Source: Croceicoccus sp. (GTDB lineage Bacteria > Pseudomonadota > Alphaproteobacteria > Sphingomonadales > Sphingomonadaceae). Taken from it: a DNA stretch of 64,000 nt. The stretch spans positions 186,001-250,000 of the forward strand of contig NZMY01000037.1 of the NCBI GenBank assembly GCA_002694745.1, in the 5' to 3' direction. Shown piece after piece: positions 28,378-36,084 of this stretch (position 1 is its first letter; every line of letters starts with the position of its first letter). The translations under genes and the position numbers were made by a program. The notes beneath the pieces were generated by a model. It did not search any database, was not told where the DNA came from, and worked only from the letters and a program-made list of their open reading frames with translations.

Positions 28378-29667
28378 TTGGCCAATGTGACGGTGATCGG
28401 TGCCCAGTGGGGCGACGAAGGCAAAGGCAAGATCGTGGACTGGCTGGCGAGCCGCGCCGATGCCGTGGTTCGCTTTCAGGGCGGGCATAACGCGGGCCAT
28501 ACGCTGGTCGTCGGGGATGTGACCTACAAGCTGTCGCTGCTGCCGTCGGGCATCGTGACAGGGACGCTGTCGATCATCGGCAATGGCGTGGTGCTGGATC
28601 CCTGGGCGCTGAAGGCGGAGGTGGAGAAGCTGACCGCGCAGGGCGTGACGATCAATCCCGAGAATTTCGCGATTGCCGACAATTGTCCGCTGATCCTGCC
28701 GCTGCACCGCGACCTCGACGGTCTGCGCGAGGCGGCGGCGGGTGCCGGCAAGATCGGCACGACGGGGCGCGGCATCGGCCCTGCCTATGAGGACAAGGTC
28801 GGCCGCCGCGCGATCCGCGTGTGCGATCTGGCCCATCTCGATTCGCTGGATCCGCAGATCGACCGGCTGTGCGCGCATCACAACGCGCTGCGCGCCGGTT
28901 TCGGCGAGGATCCTGTGGACCGCGAGGAATTGGTCGCGCAGCTGCGGGAGATCGCGCCCTATGTGCTGCAATTCGCGCAGCCGGTGTGGAAGCGGCTCAA
29001 CAAGGTGCGCAAGGCGGGGGCGAAGATCCTGTTCGAGGGCGCGCAGGGCGTGCTGCTGGACGTCGATCACGGCACCTATCCCTTCGTCACCAGTTCGAAC
29101 ACCGTCAGCGGCACGGCGGCCAGCGGGTCGGGGCTGGGGCCGGGTAGCACCGGTTTCGTGCTGGGCATCGTCAAGGCCTATACCACCCGCGTCGGATCGG
29201 GGCCGTTCCCGACCGAGTTGGACGACGAGACCGGTCAGAAACTGGGTGAGCGCGGGCATGAGTTCGGCACGGTGACGGGGCGCAAGCGCCGCTGCGGATG
29301 GTTCGATGCGGTGCTGGTGCGGCAGGCCTGCGCGATTTCGGGCGTAACCGGCATCGCGCTGACCAAGCTGGACGTGCTGGACGGATTCGATTCGGTGAAG
29401 ATCTGCACCGGCTATCGGCTGGACGGCAAGATCCTCGATTATCTGCCGTCGCATGCGCAGGAACAGGCACGGGTCGAGCCGATCTACGAGGAAGTCGAGG
29501 GGTGGTCCGGGACCACCGCGGGGGCGCGCAGCTGGGCCGACCTGCCGGCGCAGGCGATCAAATATATCCAGCGTGTTCAAGAGCTTATCGAGACTCCGGT
29601 GGCGCTGGTCTCGACCAGTCCCGAGCGTGAAGACACCATCCTTGTGCGGGACCCCTTCGTCGACTGA
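28378..29667 (+). CDS. purA: Adenylosuccinate synthase
   Basis: A 429-residue PurA, which makes adenylosuccinate from IMP, aspartate and [24 protein letters not shown] is the GTP/IMP loop at the N-terminus; [25 protein letters not shown] and [19 protein letters not shown] are the family motifs. The start is TTG 28378, fixed by homology: the family begins just before [10 protein letters not shown] and no ATG is available. A purine-rich GGAAAGG is 9 bp upstream. Confidence 0.96.
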   Translation: MANVTVIGAQWGDEGKGKIVDWLASRADAVVRFQGGHNAGHTLVVGDVTYKLSLLPSGIVTGTLSIIGNGVVLDPWALKAEVEKLTAQGVTINPENFAIADNCPLILPLHRDLDGLREAAAGAGKIGTTGRGIGPAYEDKVGRRAIRVCDLAHLDSLDPQIDRLCAHHNALRAGFGEDPVDREELVAQLREIAPYVLQFAQPVWKRLNKVRKAGAKILFEGAQGVLLDVDHGTYPFVTSSNTVSGTAASGSGLGPGSTGFVLGIVKAYTTRVGSGPFPTELDDETGQKLGERGHEFGTVTGRKRRCGWFDAVLVRQACAISGVTGIALTKLDVLDGFDSVKICTGYRLDGKILDYLPSHAQEQARVEPIYEEVEGWSGTTAGARSWADLPAQAIKYIQRVQELIETPVALVSTSPEREDTILVRDPFVD

Positions 29668-29673
29668 TCTTAA

Positions 29674-29725
29674 GGAACATTCACGGAACATATTGACATG
29701 TTTCCGGAATGTTCCATAGTTGTTC
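29674..29725 (+). promoter_or_regulatory. Promoter with two LexA boxes (SOS operator)
   Basis: GAAC-N7-GAAC at 29675-29689 and GTTC-N7-GTTC at 29711-29725 are both exact alphaproteobacterial LexA boxes. Between them is a consensus -35, TTGACA (29693-29698), with a -10 candidate CATAGT/ATAGTT at 29715-29721, so the second box covers the -10. The outer ends GGAACATTC (29674-29682) and GAATGTTCC (29707-29715) also form a perfect palindrome. It starts 7 bp after purA and serves the gene at 29748. Confidence 0.8.
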
Positions 29726-29747
29726 CTGCATAGGGGAGCAACGAATC

Positions 29748-30728
29748 ATGCAGATCGCACAGCCGTTCGTATTTGACGAAGACGATGGCACCGGAGAGAT
29801 GGTCGATCGGCCGTCGGTTCCGGTGTCTGTCCTGTCGGATCGACCGCGCATCCGTGCCGATCTGGTGGATCATATGCTCGAAGCCGGCCTGCTCTTGCGG
29901 CAGGCGGATCCCCTCGACCGGCTGTTGTCGGATGAGGCCTTTGTGCTCGGCGATATCGTCGTCATCGACATACCTGTTCCCGGTGCCGAACTCCTGGCGG
30001 CACTTGCGCGGCTTGATGCCCGGGCCGCGCATAGCGGGACGCAGCTTGTTGTGGCGACGCGGGTCGACGCGATCGATGCCGTGTTCGGCGCGATGGATTG
30101 TGCCGATGTGCAGTTTCTGGTCGACCCGTCGCTGGCCGACTACGCTTTGGCGGTCGGCGCCGCGCTGGCACGCCTGCCGGGACGCTCTGTGCATGAGATT
30201 GCGCATGAAGACCGGATTGCGCTCGTGCGGCTGACCGAACAGGTGCATTCGCTGGCGCGCAAGCTGGGCGGGGTGACGATGGAGCCGGACAGCCGCGACC
30301 ATGTGCAATCCCCAACGCTGGCCTATATGGCCGCGCCATCCCGCACCGTGCAGCAGGATGTGGATGATCGCGCCGAAGAGGGGCTGCCTCCGCCGGCTCT
30401 GCTGCGCGAAATCATTCGCCAGAGGCAGTTGCGGGCCAATTTCTTCGAAGGCGATCTGTTCGCCGATCCGGCCTGGGACATGCTTCTGGACCTGACGGCG
30501 GCGCGTGCGGAAGGTCACGATGTCTGCGTGTCCAGCCTGTGCATCGCGTCGGGCGTGCCTGCGACGACGGCTCTGCGCTGGATCGGACAGATGACGGATG
30601 CAGGGCTTTTCGAAAGACTGCCCGATCCCGCCGACCGGCGGCGCGCCATCATCCGGCTGAGCCGCCCGGCCGAAGACGCCATGTCGGCCTATTTCGCGCG
30701 GATCGCTCCGTCTTTCGCCGCCATCTAG
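29748..30728 (+). CDS. Pseudo-receiver plus MarR-type winged-helix regulator, LexA-controlled
   Basis: A 326-residue protein in two parts. Residues about 20-150 look like a degenerate response-regulator receiver (VSVLSDRPRIRADLVDHMLEAG, DIVVIDIPVPGAELLAALARL, TQLVVATRVDAIDAVFGAM). Residues about 215-320 are a MarR-like winged helix (WDMLLDLTAARAEG, VSSLCIASGVPATTALRWIGQMTDAGLFERLPDPADRRRAIIRLS). A potential phospho-acceptor in VVIDIP cannot be proved. ATG 29748 has GGGGAGC upstream. Two LexA boxes in the promoter mean it is probably induced by DNA damage. Its targets are unknown. Confidence 0.8.
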   Translation: MQIAQPFVFDEDDGTGEMVDRPSVPVSVLSDRPRIRADLVDHMLEAGLLLRQADPLDRLLSDEAFVLGDIVVIDIPVPGAELLAALARLDARAAHSGTQLVVATRVDAIDAVFGAMDCADVQFLVDPSLADYALAVGAALARLPGRSVHEIAHEDRIALVRLTEQVHSLARKLGGVTMEPDSRDHVQSPTLAYMAAPSRTVQQDVDDRAEEGLPPPALLREIIRQRQLRANFFEGDLFADPAWDMLLDLTAARAEGHDVCVSSLCIASGVPATTALRWIGQMTDAGLFERLPDPADRRRAIIRLSRPAEDAMSAYFARIAPSFAAI

Positions 30729-30824
30729 AAATTATCCGCGCCGGATTGCGTCTTTGCCGATAGAGCGCCTTGCACAATTCTCACACCGGCGTTAGGGCGC
30801 GTTTCCCTTTGGGATCAGGCAAGC

Positions 30825-30915
30825 GGAGCGGTGGCCGAGTGGTCGAAGGCGCACGCCTGGAAAGTGTGTATACGGTAACCCCGTATCGAGGGTTCGAATC
30901 CCTCCCGCTCCGCCA
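30825..30915 (+). tRNA. tRNA-Ser (GGA)
   Basis: A 91-nt class II tRNA with encoded CCA. Acceptor GGAGCGG (30825-30831) pairs with CCGCTCC (30905-30911); anticodon GGA lies in the loop CTGGAAA; a long variable arm (GTATACGG...CCGTATC) and the T arm GAGGGTTCGAATCCCTC are present. Reads UCC/UCU serine codons. Confidence 0.97.
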
Positions 30916-31339
30916 TGCAGTCCACCAATTCTTGGACCTCTGACGAATTCGGCAAACGGCGCAGTGCTGCGCGCTTTGCGCTGGCATCCCGTACCACGGA
31001 GGGCGGGAAGCGAGAGAACTCCGCGCCATAACTAAGCCTTTTCTCCGCCAGCATTGAATGAGGTAAGGGACCGCCAATTGCGGTTGCTTCCGTTCCATTT
31101 CTTCCCGTTCCTGCCGATAAAACAAAGAACGTGCTTCGCGGACATTACTTTTGGCAGGACGACTTTACCTGCCTTTAAGGTTTGGCGCGCGCAGGCCCGT
31201 GTCCGGAGCCCCCGAATGGAAAAGCCCGTTCGCACTTGCAAACGTGCCGTGCTGCATACTGATAATCCCGCTACTCTTTCCAACCCTTCATCCACCTCCA
31301 ACGATACTGGCAACGCGCGGGCACTGGCGGTTGTTTTTG
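30916..31339. other. 424 bp after tRNA-Ser without a recognisable gene
   Basis: No reading frame here shows codon bias or family resemblance. It lies between tRNA-Ser and a decayed methyltransferase gene, so it is probably residue of the same degraded insertion. I searched it by eye for a copy of the tRNA-Ser 3' end and found none. Confidence 0.5.
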
Positions 31340-32427
31340 GACATCCCGCCACGCTGAAGCCGCCGCCGCGCAGGTTGCAAGTGAATGGTACCCGCCAGAT
31401 GGCCGCGATCCGCGACTGCCGAGTTCGGTTTCCTCAACCCGATACTGGTCGACGGGTCGGGGCGGATCATCTGCGGTTACGCTTGGCTGGATGGTGGCGA
31501 AGGATCTCGATCTTGCAGCAGCGCCGGCCATCGGTGTCGACCATCTGACCGATCAACTGAAGCGGCTTTACGCGATTGCCGAGAACAAGTCGGGCGAGTT
31601 GGGCGAATGGGACGCCGAAGCGCTGCGGCTTGAGTTTGGCGAACTGGTCGATCTCGGGTTCAGGCTCGATCTCCATCTGGAACCGTTCGGCTTTACGATG
31701 AGCGAGCTCGACGATCTGCTTATCGAGCAGGCGGTCAACGAGGACGAGAGTGAAACCACTGCCTTCCTCCCGCCGTTGACGCGCGAGGGTGACTTATAGC
31801 TGCTGTGCAAACATCGCCTGCTATGCGGTGATGCGTTGGAGAATGTCAGTTACGAACGACTGCTTGATGGCGAGAAGGCGCAGATGGCCTTTATTGATGC
31901 CTCTTATAACCAGTCGATGAATGCGATCTCGGGCAAGGGCAGAACCCAGGACGGTGAGTTCGCAATAGCGTCGGGCGAGATGTCGCGAGAGGAATTTACC
32001 AAGTTCCTTACGACGGCGTTCGGGCGCACGGCGCGGTACAGCGTCAACGGTGCGATCCATTACCAGTGCATCGACTGGCAACACATGCGCGAGATGCTCG
32101 ATGGTGGGGGTACTGCGTATGGCATTTTCAAGAACTTTGTCATTTGGAACGAGGGCAAGGGCGGAAAGGGAATTTTACCACTCACAGCATGAACCTATGT
32201 TCGTGTGGAAGGCACGCGACGGCAAGCCATCTAACATTTCAGGGTTAGGTGAGACTTGCCGTTACCGCGCCTAGGTGTGAGACTACCGCGGGAACAACAG
32301 CTTCCATTCGGGGCGTAACAACGAACTGCCAGACCACGCGACGCTCAAGCCGGTTACCTTGTCTGCGTCAGCGATAGACCCATTCGCGATGAATGGCTTG
32401 GCGTTCAATAATGTAAAATTGCCTTAA
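31340..32427 (+). pseudogene. Decayed ParB-domain DNA methyltransferase
   Basis: Fragments in several frames follow the order of a ParB-N-domain/N4-N6 DNA methyltransferase of phages and islands: LKPPPRRLQ, then AEFGFLNPILVDGSGRIICGY (frame 2), then LTDQLKRLYAIAENKSGELGEWDAEALRLEF (frame 3), a TAG stop at 31797-31799, LLCGDALENVSYERLLDGEKAQMAFIDASYN, ASGEMSREEFTKFL, a frameshift near 32165, HSQHEPMFVWKARDGKPSN, a stop near 32272, and HATLKPVTL. The catalytic DPPY motif reads DASY, and the C-terminal DPF-x-GSG motif is missing. It cannot make an active enzyme. Confidence 0.85.
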
Positions 32428-32429
32428 CC

Positions 32430-33458
32430 TCAGGCAGCCAGCAACTCCGCCGCGCTGGGGCTCTTTTCCAGCAGCGCGATCAAAGCGCGCTCCTCGCGGC
32501 TCTGCCAGCGTGTCTTGCGCGGCAGTTTCAGCGCTGCCCGCCAGCGCAATTGCGTGTCCACCAGTCCAATCACCGCCGGATGAATATAGGCCTTGCGCGT
32601 CACGGCGGGCGTGTTGCCCAGCCTCTTCGCCACCACTTCCAGCAGGGCCCTGATCGGCACGCGCCCGTCCGCCTGCGCAAGCTCGGTAAAGGCCAGCACG
32701 CTGCCGTGGAAAGTGCGGAAATCCTTGGCGGTAAAATCCCCGCCCATCGTATCGCGCAGATAGGCGTTCACATCGCAGGACAGCACGGAATGCGCCTCGC
32801 CGTCGTCGCCGATGTAGCGGAACAGGTGCTGCCCCGGCAATTCGTGCATCTCGCGCACGGTCTTGGCAAGGCTGCGGTCGGTCAGCGTGACCTCTCGGTT
32901 CTGTCCCGACTTGCCCTTGAAGCGCAGCATCAGCCGTGCGCCCTTGATCTCGGCATGCCGCCGCCGCAGGGTCGTCGCGCCAAAGCTCTTGTTCGACTTG
33001 GCGTAATTCTCGTTCCCGATGCGCAGGCGGCCCAGATCGAGCAGGCGCACGACACTGGCGATGGCGCGCTCGCGGGTGAGCGCGCTGCCGGCCAGATCGT
33101 CCGCGACCCGCTTGCGCACAAGCGGCAGCGCCTTGCCGAAGGCGAGACAGCGATCGAATTTCTCGCCATCCTGATGGCTGCGGAAATCGGGGGGATAGCG
33201 ATATTGCTTGCGCCCGCGCGCATCGATCCCCGTCGCCAATATGTGCCCGTTCGCCGCCGGACAATACCACGCATCGGTATAGGCTGGCGGCAGCGCCACC
33301 GAATTCAGCCGGTCGATCTCGGCCCGATCCTCGATCCGTTTGCCCGTGGGATCATGATAGGCCCAGCCGCGCCCCCGCTTCGTGCGGGTAATGCCCGGAA
33401 GGGAATCGTCGACATAGATGAGCGAGGGAGCAAGGCCCTCTTTTGCTGCGCTGGCCAT
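32430..33458 (-). CDS. DNA topoisomerase IB (poxvirus type)
   Basis: A 342-residue type IB topoisomerase, which relaxes supercoils through a 3'-phosphotyrosyl intermediate. N-terminal domain ITRTKRGRGWAYHDPTGKRI; catalytic residues are seen in RLLDLGRLRIGNENYAKSNKSFGATTLR (Arg), the Lys of the RFKGKSGQ loop, HGSVLAFTELA, and the active-site Tyr in VTRKAYIHPAVI near residue 293. Such bacterial enzymes are common in alphaproteobacteria. It sits between the decayed methyltransferase and tRNA-Gln. Confidence 0.92.
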   Translation of the reverse strand: MASAAKEGLAPSLIYVDDSLPGITRTKRGRGWAYHDPTGKRIEDRAEIDRLNSVALPPAYTDAWYCPAANGHILATGIDARGRKQYRYPPDFRSHQDGEKFDRCLAFGKALPLVRKRVADDLAGSALTRERAIASVVRLLDLGRLRIGNENYAKSNKSFGATTLRRRHAEIKGARLMLRFKGKSGQNREVTLTDRSLAKTVREMHELPGQHLFRYIGDDGEAHSVLSCDVNAYLRDTMGGDFTAKDFRTFHGSVLAFTELAQADGRVPIRALLEVVAKRLGNTPAVTRKAYIHPAVIGLVDTQLRWRAALKLPRKTRWQSREERALIALLEKSPSAAELLAA

Positions 33459-33587
33459 GGTGAAGCGGAAAACGTGGGCAAGGCCGCGGCGGTTCCTCGC
33501 AGCAGGGCATTTTCGCGCCGTAAGCCCTTTTCAACGCGGCGAAACCGGCTATATGGCGGCCCTCGGCCCGAAACGGCCGTCAGATGT

Positions 33588-33662
33588 TGGGGCGTAGCCA
33601 AGCGGTAAGGCACCGGTTTTTGGTACCGGCATGCGCAGGTTCGAATCCTGCCGCCCCAGCCA
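33588..33662 (+). tRNA. tRNA-Gln (TTG), integration site of the prophage
   Basis: A 75-nt tRNA with encoded CCA. Acceptor TGGGGCG (33588-33594) pairs with CGCCCCA (33652-33658); anticodon stem CCGGT/ACCGG encloses TTTTGGT with anticodon TTG. Bases from 33615 on are part of the 50-bp repeat shared with 46928-46977, so the 3' half is supplied by the integrated element and the tRNA stays complete. Confidence 0.97.
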
Positions 33663-33664
33663 TT
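33615..33664 (+). repeat. attL: 50-bp direct repeat in tRNA-Gln
   Basis: Identical over all 50 bases to 46928-46977. It covers the anticodon loop to the CCA end of tRNA-Gln plus two bases. The integrase gene starts to read 69 bp inside. This is the standard tyrosine-integrase attachment core in a tRNA 3' end. Confidence 0.95.
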
Positions 33665-33733
33665 GATATTTAACGGTTTTCTCGGATTGTTCCAGAAGGC
33701 ATTCCGCACCGTTCCGCACCCCGTTCCGCACTT

Positions 33734-34801
33734 TCAGGCCCGCGCTTCCAGCTTTCGGATAGCGGAATTCGACTGCGTGGCGGTCATGGACTGGTAGCGG
33801 TCGAGCATCTCGTTGACGGTCGACACGGTCCAGCCCAGCACGGCCGCGATCTCCGACGGAGTGCAGCCTGCATCGGCCAGCATCGTGCATGTCGTGCCGC
33901 GAATGTCGTGGAAGTGCAGACCGTCAAGCTCAGCTGCCAGCGTGGCCGCGCGCCATTTGTGCTGGAAGTTGACCTTGCCCCATGGCTTGCCGGTTTTGCT
34001 GGTCAAGATCGTCGCGGCCTTTCTCGGCGCCGCGTCCAGGACCGCTTTCAGAGCAGCGGGGGCCGGCATGTCGACCTTGCGCTTCCGCTTGCCCTGGCGA
34101 AATGTCAGGCGGCCATCCTTGTAGCTCGACCAGCCTAGCTTCAGCAGGTCGCCCTGACGCTGGCCGGTCCATAGCGCGAGATCCAGCGCAAGCAGTATCT
34201 CTGGCGGGGCAACGGCTCGGAAGGCGGCGATGTGATCGGGCAGCCAAAGCTTGTCCGACCGGTCGGCCTTGTAGACCTTCTTCGGCCGCGTGGCATGATT
34301 ATTGGCGATCATGCCGCGATCGCGGCCCCATTCGAGTATGATGCGCAGCACGCCCAGCGTGGCGTCGGCTTGGCGAGGCGATGAGCGCGCCATCTCGTCG
34401 CGCCAGTCGAGGAAGCGCTTGCGGATCTTGGGATCGTCGATGACGTCGAGCGGATAGGTCGGCAGCAGCGGCAGGTTCGGTTTGAACTTCGCTCGCTCGA
34501 TCTTCACGATGTGCTCGATATAGTCCTTCTGCGTGCGCGGAGCGAGCTTCGTGAACTGCGGGCTCTTCTGATAGCCGTCGATGATCGATTGCAGCGTTCC
34601 GCTGACACGCGCCTGGCGCGGTGCCTCGATCAGCTTGTTATAGGCGCGCATGAAGGCGGGTGTGCCGGGGTGGAAGGCGGCATCCTCGTCGCCGGGTTCC
34701 GGCCTGATCGCGCCGACGCCGCGGAGCGAATAATAGGTTCGCTTCGTGCCGTCGGACAGCGTCTTCGTGTTCGCGTAAACGCCCTTCAGCTTAAGCCGCA
34801 T
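33734..34801 (-). CDS. Tyrosine-type site-specific integrase
   Basis: A 355-residue phage integrase. N-terminal arm-binding region (RLKLKGVYANTKTLSDGTKRTYYSLRG), a core-binding SAM-like domain, and the catalytic domain with Arg in TGQRQGDLLKLGW, the HxxR box HDIRGTT, and the nucleophile Tyr in MLDRYQS near the end. All catalytic residues are present. ATG 34801 was chosen because the family starts there; the frame is open upstream only through the next gene. It points toward attL, as usual. Confidence 0.93.
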   Translation of the reverse strand: MRLKLKGVYANTKTLSDGTKRTYYSLRGVGAIRPEPGDEDAAFHPGTPAFMRAYNKLIEAPRQARVSGTLQSIIDGYQKSPQFTKLAPRTQKDYIEHIVKIERAKFKPNLPLLPTYPLDVIDDPKIRKRFLDWRDEMARSSPRQADATLGVLRIILEWGRDRGMIANNHATRPKKVYKADRSDKLWLPDHIAAFRAVAPPEILLALDLALWTGQRQGDLLKLGWSSYKDGRLTFRQGKRKRKVDMPAPAALKAVLDAAPRKAATILTSKTGKPWGKVNFQHKWRAATLAAELDGLHFHDIRGTTCTMLADAGCTPSEIAAVLGWTVSTVNEMLDRYQSMTATQSNSAIRKLEARA

Positions 34802-35045
34802 GGCTCCGTTCCCAGTTTTCCAGCGTCGAGCCGCCGGACACGGTATGCTCCAGCCCGCCGCGCCGATCCAGCGCCAAGTCGTGCGCCTTGACGTCATAGC
34901 GGTTCGTGCCGCGAACCGGGCCGGGCACGATGCCCTTGGCGTGCCAGCTGTCATAGGTGGCCGTGCTGATTCCGCCGAGATAGGCGCAGATGCCTTCCTT
35001 CGACTGGAGGCGCGCGGCGGGGATGAAGCTTGCGGTTGCGGTCAT
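34791..35045 (-). CDS. Excisionase/AlpA-like small DNA-binding protein
   Basis: An 84-residue protein with a winged-helix/MerR-like core: SKEGICAYLGGISTATYDSWHAKGIVPGPVRGTNRYD, which fits the helix-turn-helix plus wing of excisionases (AlpA/Xis). It overlaps the integrase start by 11 bp, the usual xis-int coupling. Its own start overlaps the stop of a truncated upstream frame by ATGA. Confidence 0.75.
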   Translation of the reverse strand: MTATASFIPAARLQSKEGICAYLGGISTATYDSWHAKGIVPGPVRGTNRYDVKAHDLALDRRGGLEHTVSGGSTLENWERSHAA

Positions 35046-35140
35046 GGCAGATTAATTCCATCGCTAGCGCGGATGGCCTCGATGATCTTGTTCGCTTCCT
35101 TAGCGACATCGGTGGGGCTGAATTTCCAGCCTTGCTTATC
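35042..35140 (-). pseudogene. C-terminal fragment of a lost phage gene (left side of deletion)
   Basis: About 30 codons ending QGWKFSPTDVAKEANKIIEAIRASDGINLP, with normal codon bias, stop in an ATGA overlap with the excisionase-like gene. No start codon and no ribosome site precede it; instead the sequence runs into the truncated tail gene on the other strand. It looks like the remaining 3' end of a gene of the early region. The family is not recognised. Confidence 0.5.
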
Positions 35141-35673
35141 CGCGCAACCTGACGCCGACGGTGAAGCGGGGCGCGACCGACATTCGCGATGACGACGATG
35201 TCAGCTATTCGATAGCGACAAGCGGAATCACTGCGACGGTCAACAATACCCCCGGCGATGCCGACAAGGGCAAGATCACGGCGACCGGAGGGACGAGCGG
35301 CCACATCGACCTGACGGTGAACGTGGCGGGCGTGGACTTCGGGCCGTTCCGCATCCTGTTTGCGGCCGAGACGGGGCTATTCGTCGAAAATGCGAATGGC
35401 ACGGCAATGGGCACCCGCATCGGAAATCGCATATTCTGGCGCCAGTGGGGGCGGATCAGCGCCACCGCGAACAGCACCGGGACAATTACTTTCCCGGTCC
35501 CTTACACGAATGCTGCCTCGATCAGTGTCACGACCGGCGGCTCGGGTGGCGGCGGCTTCAACGACCAGGACAACTATCCGACCGTAACCGGAAGCCCGAC
35601 CACGACCGGTCAGGGTTGGCGCAATCCCGACGATACGACCGCCGAACTCAGCTGGCACGCTGACGGATATTAA
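35122..35673 (+). pseudogene. 5'-truncated phage tail protein (C-terminal part)
   Basis: The frame opens without a proper start after a stop at 35119-35121. It reads SLAYPRNLTPTVKRGATDIRDDDDVSYSI, then a beta-rich stretch with NTPGDADKGKITATGGTSGHIDLTV and a Gly/Thr-rich C-terminus. This looks like the end of a large tail-tip or fibre protein. A GTG at 35161 could start a 170-residue product, but it has no ribosome site. The right side of the proposed deletion. Confidence 0.55.
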
Positions 35674-35682
35674 GGGCAGGAC

Positions 35683-36084
35683 ATGACGACACAGGTTCAG
35701 GATCTTCCGAATTTCGCTACCGACGATATTCCCAATGTGAAGCTGTACGGCGTCCTGTCAGGCACGCCGAACAGCCAAGGGCTTATCCCAGTCAGTTCTC
35801 TGGGCGATGTCGAGGGCGTTGGCGGTGGCGGCAGTTCGCAGGAGTGGGCCCTGAACTGGACGGGCGATGCGAGCATTTATCTGCCCGCCTATACTGCGAT
35901 GCAGATTGCGCAGGGGAACGCAAAGATCGGTATGGGCACAATCACTTTCGCCAAGTCGAGCGCTGCTGATCCCGACGCCTTCACCAGCGCCACACTGCCG
36001 GTGACATTGGAAGCTGGAGCATGGCTGCGTGTTACAGCGGCCGGTGTGTCGGGCTTCTGCGCCACGCATCTGAGGCGTGCGTGA
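35683..36084 (+). CDS. Phage tail-region protein, unknown function
   Basis: A 133-residue protein starting MTTQVQDLPNFATDDIPNVKLYG, with a Gly-rich hinge (GVGGGGSS) and a beta-rich C-terminal part. It begins 9 bp after the tail fragment and overlaps the next gene (GTGATG). Its place suggests a small tail-fibre or baseplate accessory protein; I do not recognise the family. Confidence 0.55.
   Translation: MTTQVQDLPNFATDDIPNVKLYGVLSGTPNSQGLIPVSSLGDVEGVGGGGSSQEWALNWTGDASIYLPAYTAMQIAQGNAKIGMGTITFAKSSAADPDAFTSATLPVTLEAGAWLRVTAAGVSGFCATHLRRA

Noticed and set aside
30825-33587. Integrated element bounded by tRNA-Ser
   Set aside because: No copy of the tRNA-Ser 3' end and no integrase were found before tRNA-Gln, so boundaries cannot be defined.
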